DNA from: Clostridia bacterium
GTDB lineage: Bacteria > Bacillota > Clostridia > Oscillospirales > Acutalibacteraceae
Reading direction: 5' to 3'
Assembly (NCBI GenBank): GCA_017443805.1
Contig: JAFSXY010000048.1
Coordinates: 1 to 53,356 of the forward strand
Length of the DNA: 53,356 nt
Made by a program: the position numbers and the translations under genes. The notes under the pieces are model-generated. The model did not search any database and was not told where the DNA came from. It was given only the letters and a program-made list of their open reading frames with translations. Positions 1 through 8,272 of the stretch are shown one piece after another (within the stretch, counting starts at the first letter, position 1; each line of letters begins with the position of its first letter).

Positions 1-509
1 GTGTTCACGCCGAAGGCCTCCTGATTGGCAAAATTGCCCCAGCGGCCGATGCCCTGGCCGATCAGAAAGCTCATGCCGCACAGATCCAGCAGATTTAAGA
101 TGTTGATTTTTTCCACGATGCACACGACCAGCGCGCAGACAAGCCCGCCGATCAGGCCGCCGTAGATGGCAAGGCCGCCGTGCCAGATCTTGAAGATCTC
201 CGCCGGCGCGTGCGCATAATAGTCCCATTCGCAGGCGACGTAGTAAAGCCGCGCGCCGATGATGCCGCCGAAGCAGCCGTAGATCAGAATATCGATCATC
301 TTGTAGATATCGATCTTCCAAACGTAGGCCTTTCTGCCGCCGAATAAAACGGCAAGCGTCAGGCCGAAGGCGATGATCACGCCGTACCAGCGGATCGTAA
401 GCGGCGCGGACAGAAACGGCAGGTCGATTTCGCAAAAAACGGAGGAGACCTGAAAAAGACGGTCAAGCGCGGTAAACTTTACCGCGGTCGGATCGGTAAA
501 AAAATGCAT
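1..509 (-). CDS. lgt: Prolipoprotein diacylglyceryl transferase, partial
   Basis: Membrane enzyme that moves diacylglycerol from phosphatidylglycerol to the lipobox cysteine of prolipoproteins. The reverse strand reads an uninterrupted frame from the ATG at 507-509 to the window edge, about 169 residues, so the C-terminal part is missing. Family signatures visible in the fragment are GGLAIYGGLIGG and the Lgt signature GQGIGRWGNFANQE near the cut edge, with hydrophobic membrane segments between. An in-frame ATG at 540-542 lies directly after AAAGGAA and would add 11 residues; I prefer 509 because MHFFTDP resembles a normal Lgt N-terminus. yebC lies 64 bp upstream on the same strand, so the two may share a transcript. 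Identity is firm; the start is not. Confidence 0.9.
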   Translation of the reverse strand, partial: MHFFTDPTAVKFTALDRLFQVSSVFCEIDLPFLSAPLTIRWYGVIIAFGLTLAVLFGGRKAYVWKIDIYKMIDILIYGCFGGIIGARLYYVACEWDYYAHAPAEIFKIWHGGLAIYGGLIGGLVCALVVCIVEKINILNLLDLCGMSFLIGQGIGRWGNFANQEAFGVN

Positions 510-573
510 CTTCCAAAACGGGAAACGGCCGGTTCCCCGCATTTCCTTTCAAATAATCGGGAACAAAGACGGT

Positions 574-1308
574 TTATTCGTAATCGTCCTCGTTCTCCCA
601 GTTGTGCCAGACGGCCTGGATATCGTCGTTTTCCTCAAACATCTCCAGCATTTTGCCCATGCGGGTAATGTCGTCGCCCTCTAAGCGGGTGTAGGTGGCG
701 GGCACGTATTCCGCCTGCGCGCTGACCACGGTGTAGCCCGCTTTTGTCAGCGCCTCCGCCACGTCCGCCACGTCGTGCACGCCGGTGCGCACGTCAAACA
801 CGCCGTCGTCCGTGATCACGTCCTGGGCGCCTGCCTCCAGCGCCGTTTCCATGATCTCGTCCTCGTTGACGTCCTCGCCGTCCACCAGCACGACGCCCGT
901 GCGGGTGAACATGAACATCACGGAGCCCTGCTGGCCCATATTTCCGCCGTATTTGTCAAAATAGTGGCGCACGTCGCCTGCGGTACGGTTGCGGTTGTCC
1001 GTCAACGCCTCCACCACGACCGCGACGCCCGCGGGGCCGTAGCCCTCGTAGATGATCTCCTCGTAGTTCGCGCCGTTGGCGTCGCCGGCCGCTTTTTTGA
1101 TGATGCGGTCGATGTTGTCGTTAGGCACGTTCGCCGCCTTTGCCTTGGCGATCACGTCCTTGAGCTTTGAGTTGCCCGCCGGGTCGGGGCCGCCCTCGCG
1201 CACGGCGACGGCGATCTCGCGGCCGATCTTGGTAAAGACCTTTGCGCGGGCGTTATCGGTTTTTTCCTTTTTTCTTTTGATGGTGCTCCACTTGGAATGT
1301 CCTGACAT
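574..1308 (-). CDS. yebC: YebC/TACO1-family protein
   Basis: A 244-residue full-length member of the YebC/PmpR/TACO1 family. It opens with the family signature MSGHSKWSTIKRKK and carries the conserved VPNDNIDRIIKKA stretch and the GYGPAGVAVVVE motif. The family was long annotated as transcriptional regulators; newer work on the family links it to translation through difficult proline stretches, so the cytosolic role could be either. The start is supported by an AAAGGAAG ribosome site about 8 nt upstream and by the universally conserved N-terminus. A good sigma-A promoter lies just upstream (1345-1373). lgt follows downstream on the same strand. Confidence 0.95.
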   Translation of the reverse strand: MSGHSKWSTIKRKKEKTDNARAKVFTKIGREIAVAVREGGPDPAGNSKLKDVIAKAKAANVPNDNIDRIIKKAAGDANGANYEEIIYEGYGPAGVAVVVEALTDNRNRTAGDVRHYFDKYGGNMGQQGSVMFMFTRTGVVLVDGEDVNEDEIMETALEAGAQDVITDDGVFDVRTGVHDVADVAEALTKAGYTVVSAQAEYVPATYTRLEGDDITRMGKMLEMFEENDDIQAVWHNWENEDDYE

Positions 1309-1344
1309 GGTATTTCTTCCTTTCGGTTTGTTTTCTATCCCCTG

Positions 1345-1373
1345 ATTTTATCATATCGCGTGCCCGGAGTCAA
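1345..1373 (-). promoter_or_regulatory. Sigma-A promoter of yebC
   Basis: On the minus strand TTGACT (1368-1373) and TAAAAT (1345-1350) are separated by exactly 17 bp, about 35 bp ahead of the yebC start. Confidence 0.75.
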
Positions 1374-1453
1374 TATTTTAAGAAGAGAAAATATAATAGA
1401 AAGGGATACGGGGCGGAAAAACCCGAAAACGGGACGTGCAAAAAAAGCATGCG

Positions 1454-1497
1454 GACGTTTGGTTGACATTTGGTTGACATTTGGTTGACGTTTGGTT
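1454..1497 (+). repeat. Four tandem 11-bp units, GAC(A/G)TTTGGTT
   Basis: Units start at 1454, 1465, 1476 and 1487; the two inner copies read GACATTTGGTT and the outer copies GACGTTTGGTT. The unit junctions create TTGACA at 1463-1468 and 1474-1479 and TTGACG at 1485-1490, so the array looks like serial -35 boxes, but no -10 box sits at the right distance. Confidence 0.85.
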
Positions 1498-1503
1498 GCC
1501 GCA

Positions 1504-1558
1504 GGTTAGGTTAGGATAGGTAAGGATAGGTAAGGATAGGATAGGTTAGGTTAGGTTA
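1504..1558 (+). repeat. Eleven tandem pentamers (GGTTA/GGATA/GGTAA)
   Basis: Read as 5-bp units from 1504: GGTTA twice, GGATA, GGTAA, GGATA, GGTAA, GGATA twice, GGTTA three times. The block begins 6 bp after the 11-bp array and lies about 230 bp upstream of the start of a giant secreted protein. Copy number could change by slippage. Confidence 0.9.
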
Positions 1559-1718
1559 TCTCCTCATAGAAGAGGCGGGAAAAAAATAATCCTTAAGAAA
1601 AATATAAAGATTTTTTTGCCGCCTCCGCCGCGAAAAGAAGGCCTGTTTTTTTTAAAATGCGATCCGCTGTTTTATTTAGAAAAATTATAATATTTATCTA
1701 ATTTTTCAGGGTTTAGGG

Positions 1719-1747
1719 TTGCATTTTCGGTAAAAACAGTGTAGAAT
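1719..1747 (+). promoter_or_regulatory. Promoter of the giant secreted protein
   Basis: TTGCAT (1719-1724) and TAGAAT (1742-1747) are spaced by 17 bp, about 40 bp ahead of the ATG at 1787. A second possible -10 (TATAAT) sits at 1686-1691. Confidence 0.55.
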
Positions 1748-1786
1748 AATATTGGTTTAGTATCGGCATTGATAGGAGGTCTTTAT

Positions 1787-4700
1787 ATGCATCGAACCTT
1801 AAAGAAATCGCTGAGCGTTGTGCTCAGCCTGCTCATGGTCCTGTCTGCGTTCGGCGGCTTATCCTTTACCGCCGCGGCGACGATGACCAAGGCGGACGAT
1901 CTTCCCACGTTTACGTTTTACGTGCCGGAGACGCTGTACCTGAACGCGTCCGACAACAAAACCATCCAGTATTATGTGGACCGTCAGCAGGCGGTCGACG
2001 GCGCGCTGACGGCGTCGAACGGCGATACGTCGGGCTGGCTTTACTTTTACTGCGAGGGCGCTACGTCCGTTGACAGCCTGAGCGTGGATACAAGCGTCGC
2101 GACGATCAGCCTTACCAACACGTCCTCTTCGACCGGAGAGCTGAAGACGCTCGCGCAGGCCGGCGGCAGCCTGAAGAACGCGATCGCAATGAACGGCGTC
2201 GTGCTGGTCCCCTGGACGGTCACGTTTACGTACAACGACAATCAGTATTCCGCGACCGCCTATTCCGTGGCGTACGCGCCAAACCGCAACGTGACCGCCG
2301 ACGGCGTTTACGGGTTTGACTATAACAGTAAAGAATCCTGCGCTTCCGGTTTGATCTGGATCCAGGGCGCGCAGACCACCGGTCAGGCGACGTATACGGA
2401 CAGAGACAGCAGCTCCAGCGGCCGGGTCGTTGCCTATCAGAACGTCTCAACCGCCACCGACAGTAAATATCTGGATCCGCTTGTAAACGGAATCAACGCG
2501 CATCCCAATGAAAGCCGGCCCAGCTCCTACTCCACCGGCACTTCACCGTTTACCGGCGCAACCAAATCCTTCCTCGGCTGCAACTGCGTCAAGGAGGATG
2601 AGCGGGACGGCAACGGCGACTGGGTGGTCCACTACGATTACAACAAAACCAGCGCGGAGATCATTGTGGATACGTCCCGCTATACCAATACCAATCAGAT
2701 CCCGAATTTGAAGCTCGGTTTTATGGTGACGGACTGGGCAAACTCCAATTCCCGCCGGAACTGGTACGTTTCCGACGCGACGAGCGCCGTAACAAATCCC
2801 GATAACCACGATAACGCCTCTCTGGTGGACGACAGCAGCCACGATCTGTTTCAGCATGCCTATTGGAGAAGCGATACGGACGCCAGCAGAGCCTACAGCG
2901 GCGTTTACGGTACGATCCTGCGGCACAGCGGCGGCGGCACAACGCCTTCTATGGATAACACCTATACGGATGGGGAGAATATTGACGGCGATACCGACGA
3001 TGAAGGTCTGAAGTATCTGGAGCCGATCAGCTATGCGGTATCCTCCGGTACCCACTACCGGTATTTTAAGTATGGGTTAACGGGCAATAAAAGCAGTTCC
3101 TGGGCGATGTCCATCGGTATTGTCAATCTGAAGGTCACCGCCGTCGATAAGGGCAGCCTGCGCGATCTGATCAACGAATACGTCGGCACCTATATGAGCG
3201 ATTATTATACAACGTCCTCCTGGAATACTTATAGTACCGCCCTGCAGAACGCGTACAGAGTGCTCGGCAACCCGGCCGCAACGGCGGACAATATTTCCTC
3301 TGCGGAGTCTTCGCTTGCCACCGCGAGAAACGGCCTTGTCAGAAAGACCGGTTCCGCGACCGTGAACCATTACAACGCCGCAGGGACCGCTTTGCTGGAA
3401 ACGGAGACCATTACTTTCAATTACGGCGATACGGTCACGGTCACGCCGAACGAATACGCCGGCTATACCTATACAAGCGCTTCTCCCGCAGAGCTTGAAG
3501 TAAAAAACGCGAAGACAGGCAGTCTGGTCTGGACGCTCACCTACACGCCGATTTCTTATGATATCGACTTTACGCTGAACGGCGGTTCGGCGGAGGGGCT
3601 TCCCGCCTCCTATACGATCGAGAGCGGCGCTATCACGCTGCCCACGCCCACGTTTGAAAACCACATCTTTACGGGCTGGAGCGGCACGGACCTGACGGGA
3701 GAAGACAATATGACCGTCACGATCCCCGCAGGCTCCACCGGCGACCGGGAATATACGGCGCACTGGAAGCTGAAAACCTATACCGTCACGTTTTTGGACG
3801 ACGAGGGCGTCGTGATCGGCACGCCGCAGATCGTGGAGCACGGCAGCGACGCCGTTCCGCCCGACGACCTGACCAAGGCGTCTGACGCGACGAACCACTA
3901 CGTCTTCGACGGCTGGAGCGGCTATACGAACATTACAAAGAACACCTACATTCAGGGATTGTTTACCCCCGTCGCGCACGTTTACGATCAGACGAACACG
4001 GATGAAGCCTATCTGAAATCCGCCGCCACCTGTACCGCAAAGGCGCAGTATTATTACTCCTGCGTGTGCGGAAGAAAGGGAACCGCGACCTTTGCGTCCG
4101 GCCAGCCGAACGGCCACACCATGACGCCGTATGCGGCGAACGCCGCCACCTGCACCGCGGCCGGCAACAGCGCGTACTGGTACTGTTCCGTCTGCGAAAA
4201 ATATTTTTCCGATGAAAACGGCACGCATGAGATCGCCCAGAACAGCTGGGTCATTCCCGCTTCCGGCCACCATTATGCCACGCCTGCCGATGCGGACTGG
4301 ACGTGGACGCCGGACGGCGATACCTATACCGTGACGGTCAACGTGACCTGCGAGCAGGGCGACGATACGCAAACGCTGACGGCGGACGTAGTCCTGACCG
4401 ACAGTCAGGAAGGCACGCACCTGACAAACGGCTACAACACCTTTACCGCCACGGCCACGATCGGCAATCAGACCTTTACGGCAACGAGAACCGACGAGTT
4501 TATCGCCACGGGCCACGTTTGGGATTACACGGGCGAGAACGTGCGGTATGATTGGGCGGCGGACTTTACGTCCTGCACCGCGACGGTCCCGTGTAAGTAC
4601 TGCGACGAAACAACGACTGTCAACGCGCAGAATATCACCCACACTACAACGACCGTGCCCGCCTGTAACGAGGACGGCATTGAGACTTACGTCGCGACGT

Positions 4701-6820
4701 TTGAAAACGCGCAGCTCGGCAGCTCGGCGACTGAGAATCTGGGCAGGAACGCTTCAAACCACGCCGGCGGAACCGAAGTGCGCGACGTCGTTGTGGCCAA
4801 CTGCCACACCAACGCCTACAGCGGCGATACCTACTGTCTGGGCTGCGGCAACAAGATTTCTGACGGCGTGACGGGCGAAAAGGATATGACAAAGCACGAC
4901 GGCGCGACCGAAGTGCGCGACATCGTAGTGGCCAACTGCCACACCAACGCCTACAGCGGCGATACCTACTGTCTGGGCTGCGGCAACAAGATTTCTGACG
5001 GCGTGACGGGCGAAAAGGATATGACAAAGCACGACGGCGCGACCGAAGTGCGTAATATAGTGGAAGCCAACTGCCACACCAACGCCTACAGCGGCGACAC
5101 CTATTGTCTGGGCTGCGGCAACAAGATTTCTGACGGCGTGACCGGCGAAAAGGATATGAACAGGCATGACGGCGAAGTAAAGACGCGTCGCGTCAACGAG
5201 ATTGCCGGCACCTGTATGGCGGAAGCCACCTGGACGCTGGAAACCTACTGCGACGGCTGCGGCACCACGCTTTCCTCCGAGAATAAAACCGGCGAAAAGG
5301 ATATGGATAACCACGTGACGGACGAGACCGTGCTGCTGAACGCGCAGCCTGCCGGTTATACCTTTACGGGCTACACCGGCGATACCTGCTGCGCCGCATG
5401 CCGCAGCGTGATCACGCCCGGTGAGACAATCGAAAAGATCAGCATCGACACCAACGGCGTCGTTACCACCGCCAAGGGCGTAAAAGCGGACGCCGAAGCG
5501 GATCCCACCATGTACGAGGCCGATCAGGTCGCCGCGCTGAACAACAAGCTGGATGAACTGGCTGCAGCGCTGCTGATCGACAACAACGACGAAGCAGTGC
5601 ATACGATCATCGGCGAGCTGGATACGCTGCTGCGGAGCATGGACGTTATCATTTACTATAACGTGACCTTTACCGTAGACGGCGTGCCGGTAGATACGCA
5701 GCGGGTCCGCGAGGGCTATAACGCCGAGGCGCCCGCGCAGGCAGCCTATATCAACAACGATGAAAACCACAAAAGGTTCTCCGGCTGGACGGGCGACTAT
5801 ACGAACGTACAGGATAATCTGACGATCACCGCGACCTATGAGGAAGAAGACCACGCGTGGGCGGACGGCGATATTACGCTTGCCCCCACCTGCTCCGAAA
5901 AGGGTACGCAGGACCAGGCCTGTATCTGCGGCGCGACAAACGTTAAGATCCTGGAAAAAGATCCGAACAACCATGCCGATTACGGGACTGAGCTGATCAA
6001 CTTCGTGGAAACGACCTGCAAGCGGGACGGCTACACGGGCGATACGGTCTGCGCGCGCTGCCGCGCCGTGCTGGAGCCCGGTGCATCCGTCTCCAAGGAG
6101 ACCGTGGCGCATACGCCCGGCGAACCGACGGAGACTGTCAACAGAGCGGCCACCTGTATGCTTGCCGGTGAAAAGCTGGTCATCGTAAAATGTACGGTCT
6201 GCGAGAAAACGCTCAGCAGGACCACCGAAACGATCGATATCGACCCCGATAACCATACCGGCAACAACTCCGTAACGAGAGAAAACGTGATCCCCGCCAC
6301 CTGTACCGATCCCGGCAGCTGTACCGAGATCGTGACCTGCGAATGCGGCGCGGAATTAAGCCGGATCGACAACAAGACGCTTCCCATTGATCCGGACGCG
6401 CATCTGGCGGGCGAGCCAGAAAGCGAGGAGACCCTGGCGCCCACCTGCGGCGCCGAGGGCGAACGGACCGTCACCGTAAAATGTACGCGCTGCGGCGAAA
6501 CGATCAGCCGGACCACCGAAGCGATCCCCGCAACCGGCGCGCACACGATGACCTTCGTGCCCGCAAAGGAAGCGACCGAGGATACGGACGGCTATAAGGA
6601 GCACTGGTACTGCGCCGAGTGCGACGGCTACTACGTCGACGAAGCGGGTATGGAGCCCATCGACAGAAGAGCGCTGCGTATCCCGGCGATCAGCTCGGCC
6701 GGCCACTGCCTGTACTGCGGAGAAGTGCACACCGGCGTGTTCGGCAGCATTATCCACATTTTCCACCTGATCCGCTACTTCTTCAGCCTGCTTTCCAATC
6801 TTTCCCGTTCGGGAGGATAA
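1787..6820 (+). CDS. Giant secreted multi-repeat protein with CxxC knuckles and InlB-like repeats
   Basis: 1677 residues, probably cell-surface or extracellular. The ATG at 1787 follows AGGAGG by 7 nt and starts a clear signal peptide (basic MHRTLKK, hydrophobic core, TAAA near residue 30); an upstream TTG at 1769 lies ahead of the ribosome site and is rejected. An unassigned N-terminal region is followed by a FIVAR-like three-helix segment (about 454-518), two InlB/Listeria-Bacteroides-type repeats with FTGWSG and FDGWSG (about 591-735), then roughly 13 cysteine-knuckle units (CxxC or CxC with nearby His) from about 748 to 1652. Three of these are near-identical 45-residue copies. A second helical segment and a third InlB-like repeat (FSGWTGDY) interrupt the array around 1232-1353. 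There is no LPXTG or S-layer motif; the end is CLYCGEVHTG followed by a Phe/Ile-rich amphipathic helix. Function unknown; adhesion or metal binding are guesses. Confidence 0.88.
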   Translation: MHRTLKKSLSVVLSLLMVLSAFGGLSFTAAATMTKADDLPTFTFYVPETLYLNASDNKTIQYYVDRQQAVDGALTASNGDTSGWLYFYCEGATSVDSLSVDTSVATISLTNTSSSTGELKTLAQAGGSLKNAIAMNGVVLVPWTVTFTYNDNQYSATAYSVAYAPNRNVTADGVYGFDYNSKESCASGLIWIQGAQTTGQATYTDRDSSSSGRVVAYQNVSTATDSKYLDPLVNGINAHPNESRPSSYSTGTSPFTGATKSFLGCNCVKEDERDGNGDWVVHYDYNKTSAEIIVDTSRYTNTNQIPNLKLGFMVTDWANSNSRRNWYVSDATSAVTNPDNHDNASLVDDSSHDLFQHAYWRSDTDASRAYSGVYGTILRHSGGGTTPSMDNTYTDGENIDGDTDDEGLKYLEPISYAVSSGTHYRYFKYGLTGNKSSSWAMSIGIVNLKVTAVDKGSLRDLINEYVGTYMSDYYTTSSWNTYSTALQNAYRVLGNPAATADNISSAESSLATARNGLVRKTGSATVNHYNAAGTALLETETITFNYGDTVTVTPNEYAGYTYTSASPAELEVKNAKTGSLVWTLTYTPISYDIDFTLNGGSAEGLPASYTIESGAITLPTPTFENHIFTGWSGTDLTGEDNMTVTIPAGSTGDREYTAHWKLKTYTVTFLDDEGVVIGTPQIVEHGSDAVPPDDLTKASDATNHYVFDGWSGYTNITKNTYIQGLFTPVAHVYDQTNTDEAYLKSAATCTAKAQYYYSCVCGRKGTATFASGQPNGHTMTPYAANAATCTAAGNSAYWYCSVCEKYFSDENGTHEIAQNSWVIPASGHHYATPADADWTWTPDGDTYTVTVNVTCEQGDDTQTLTADVVLTDSQEGTHLTNGYNTFTATATIGNQTFTATRTDEFIATGHVWDYTGENVRYDWAADFTSCTATVPCKYCDETTTVNAQNITHTTTTVPACNEDGIETYVATFENAQLGSSATENLGRNASNHAGGTEVRDVVVANCHTNAYSGDTYCLGCGNKISDGVTGEKDMTKHDGATEVRDIVVANCHTNAYSGDTYCLGCGNKISDGVTGEKDMTKHDGATEVRNIVEANCHTNAYSGDTYCLGCGNKISDGVTGEKDMNRHDGEVKTRRVNEIAGTCMAEATWTLETYCDGCGTTLSSENKTGEKDMDNHVTDETVLLNAQPAGYTFTGYTGDTCCAACRSVITPGETIEKISIDTNGVVTTAKGVKADAEADPTMYEADQVAALNNKLDELAAALLIDNNDEAVHTIIGELDTLLRSMDVIIYYNVTFTVDGVPVDTQRVREGYNAEAPAQAAYINNDENHKRFSGWTGDYTNVQDNLTITATYEEEDHAWADGDITLAPTCSEKGTQDQACICGATNVKILEKDPNNHADYGTELINFVETTCKRDGYTGDTVCARCRAVLEPGASVSKETVAHTPGEPTETVNRAATCMLAGEKLVIVKCTVCEKTLSRTTETIDIDPDNHTGNNSVTRENVIPATCTDPGSCTEIVTCECGAELSRIDNKTLPIDPDAHLAGEPESEETLAPTCGAEGERTVTVKCTRCGETISRTTEAIPATGAHTMTFVPAKEATEDTDGYKEHWYCAECDGYYVDEAGMEPIDRRALRIPAISSAGHCLYCGEVHTGVFGSIIHIFHLIRYFFSLLSNLSRSGG
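4772..5176 (+). repeat. Three near-identical 135-bp (45-residue) repeats in the giant protein
   Basis: Copies start at 4772, 4907 and 5042. Each encodes a unit containing HTNAYSGDTYCLGCGNKIS. The first two are almost identical in DNA; the third differs at a few codons near its ends. Such recent in-frame duplication is prone to copy-number change. Confidence 0.9.
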
Positions 6821-6864
6821 AACCGGCCGAAGGGAACCGGCGTGAATAAAAGACGTTTTCCCGG

Positions 6865-6905
6865 CTGCGGCGCCCTCCGTAAGGAAGCGCGCCGCGGTTT
6901 TTTTA
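6865..6905 (+). terminator. Rho-independent terminator after the giant protein
   Basis: CTGCGGCGC (6865-6873) pairs with GCGCCGCGG (6889-6897), followed directly by seven T. Confidence 0.8.
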
Positions 6906-6957
6906 AAAAAAACGGATCTTCACGGAAAGCTGCGGGATCATTTTGAAAACTTTCGGT

Positions 6958-7120
6958 CAAGCCTTTTTAAAAGGCTTGTGGTTTCCAAAGGCAGCGCCTT
7001 AGGTCGCCGCCCGCAGGCGGCGAAAACCTTCAGGAATAAAAAGCGCAGGAGGGGAGGCCGAACAGCCCGGCGGGCTGTTTGACCGTGGTTAAGCTTCGCC
7101 GGGGGTTCCCTGTGCGAAGC
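6958..7120. repeat. String of five inverted repeats in a gene-free stretch
   Basis: The gap 6821-7232 has no gene. Besides its two terminators it holds five consecutive inverted repeats: a 21-nt one with arms CAAGCCTTTT (6958-6978), AAGGC-AGC-GCCTT (6988-7000), TCGCCGCC-CGCA-GGCGGCGA (7004-7023), AACAGCCC-GGC-GGGCTGTT (7061-7079) and GCTTCGC/GCGAAGC (7093-7120). This resembles a dispersed intergenic element or a structured RNA; I cannot tell which. Confidence 0.6.
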
Positions 7121-7149
7121 GCAAATCCCGCAATTTTCCCTAAAAAGGC

Positions 7150-7201
7150 AATAAAAATACCCACTATGACAGCCTTCCCGATCCGAAAGCGTCAAAGTGG
7201 G
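7150..7201 (-). terminator. Terminator of the phosphatase-like gene
   Basis: On the minus strand CCCACTTTGAC (7191-7201) pairs with GTCATAGTGGG (7160-7170), and TATTTTTATT follows. Confidence 0.75.
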
Positions 7202-7232
7202 TTTAAATACTTTTCAAAAGATTTTTGTTTGT

Positions 7233-8249
7233 TTACAGTATCGTTTTGTTTGAGATGATAAAGGTCATGCGCTCTTCAAAGCTGGGGCCGCCGTGGCCGG
7301 TGCCGGAACCGCCGTGGTCGGTGGTGATGAGAATGAGCCAGTCCTCGGTATCGTAGGTCTTTCGGGCTTCAACGGCCTCAATGATATCCATGCCCGCGTC
7401 CTCCGCGTTGCGGAATGCGCTTATGTATCTTATGTTCTGCGGGCCGAAGCCGGAGTTATGGCCCTCGTGGTCGGTGTATTCCAGCGTCAGGAAAATAAAA
7501 TCGGAGCAGTTTTCCTTCCTGAGGTCGGAAAAAATGTTGAACTTTGTCCCGGGGTCAAACAGCGCGCGGCGGAAGGTCGCGTTGACGCCGTTGTCCTTTG
7601 CGTAATTTTTTTCATTTATATACGTGGCGTCCTTTTTGCTGAAATGGCCGTCCCACGATACGTAAAACGCGCTTTTTTCAACAGTGCCGTCCTCCACAAG
7701 CGAGAGCAGCAGCGTTTTGGGCTCTAAGGGCTTGGGCTGGCCGTTGTCGTTGACGCCGATCTCCTGCGCCCAGGCGCCGATGAGCATGGAGCACCAGCCC
7801 GGCGCGGTGGAGGTGGCCTGTGTGTTCTCGGCGGGGTACATAACGCCGCCGCAGTAGCTGAACACGCCCTGTCCGCCGTTTTCAAGCAGGTAATTGATCG
7901 CGCTGCGTCTGGCGGTCGGCAGCAGGCGCAGGGTGTCCGCACGGCAGCCGTCGTAGCCGATCACGATGGCTTTTTTGGCGGTTTTGCCCGCCGGCAGGGG
8001 AGAAGCAAAATGGTCTTGGATGAGGTCGTAGATCTCGGTTTGCGGCAGCGCTTCTTCCCAGCTGTTGGAAAGCATGGTCAGCTCGTCCAGCGACGCCTCA
8101 AACGGCATTTCGGTAAACGTGCCGTCGCTCTCGGCCATCCATTTGCTGGGGTGGTAGGTAAGCTGCCAGCCGACGTAGCCGCCGACAACGCCGCCGATCA
8201 CAAGCACGGCGGCAAGCACGCAAAGTACGGTTTTGGTTGATTTTTTCAT
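7233..8249 (-). CDS. Membrane-anchored alkaline-phosphatase-superfamily protein (type I phosphodiesterase-like)
   Basis: 338 residues. An N-terminal segment (MKKSTKTVLCVLAAVLVIGG onward) is a signal anchor or signal peptide, so the catalytic part is outside the membrane. The body has the metal-centre motifs of the alkaline phosphatase/nucleotide pyrophosphatase superfamily: GYDGCRAD (first metal Asp), TSTAPGW (candidate nucleophile Thr or Ser), a central YTDHEGHNSG, and TTDHGGSGTGHGG near the C-terminus. Substrate cannot be read from sequence; phosphodiesters or phosphorylated cell-envelope polymers are possible. It starts 23 bp downstream of the secreted-protein gene at 8273-9169 and is probably co-transcribed with it from the 9230-9258 promoter. 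Confidence 0.82.
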   Translation of the reverse strand: MKKSTKTVLCVLAAVLVIGGVVGGYVGWQLTYHPSKWMAESDGTFTEMPFEASLDELTMLSNSWEEALPQTEIYDLIQDHFASPLPAGKTAKKAIVIGYDGCRADTLRLLPTARRSAINYLLENGGQGVFSYCGGVMYPAENTQATSTAPGWCSMLIGAWAQEIGVNDNGQPKPLEPKTLLLSLVEDGTVEKSAFYVSWDGHFSKKDATYINEKNYAKDNGVNATFRRALFDPGTKFNIFSDLRKENCSDFIFLTLEYTDHEGHNSGFGPQNIRYISAFRNAEDAGMDIIEAVEARKTYDTEDWLILITTDHGGSGTGHGGPSFEERMTFIISNKTIL

Positions 8250-8272
8250 GGTATACTCCCTTCTTGTTTTTT

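Larger units (their letters stand above)
1309..1786. other. Gene-free stretch between yebC and the giant secreted protein
   Basis: No plausible gene on either strand. It holds the yebC promoter, an array of four 11-bp units, an array of eleven pentamers, an AT-rich stretch with TATAAT at 1686-1691, and the promoter and ribosome site (AGGAGG, 1774-1779) of the 1787 gene. Confidence 0.7.

Noticed and set aside
1504-1558. TTAGG-like pentamers as a telomere or chromosome end
   Set aside because: Only 55 bp, internal, with mixed units and ordinary genes on both sides.
4772-5176. Regular 135-bp repeats as a CRISPR array
   Set aside because: Repeats are in frame, coding and contiguous, with no spacers.
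3077-6256. Long minus-strand open frames (about 521 and 500 codons) opposite the giant secreted protein
   Set aside because: They mirror the codon pattern of the real gene, have no ribosome sites and encode Arg/Val/Gly-rich sequence without family features.
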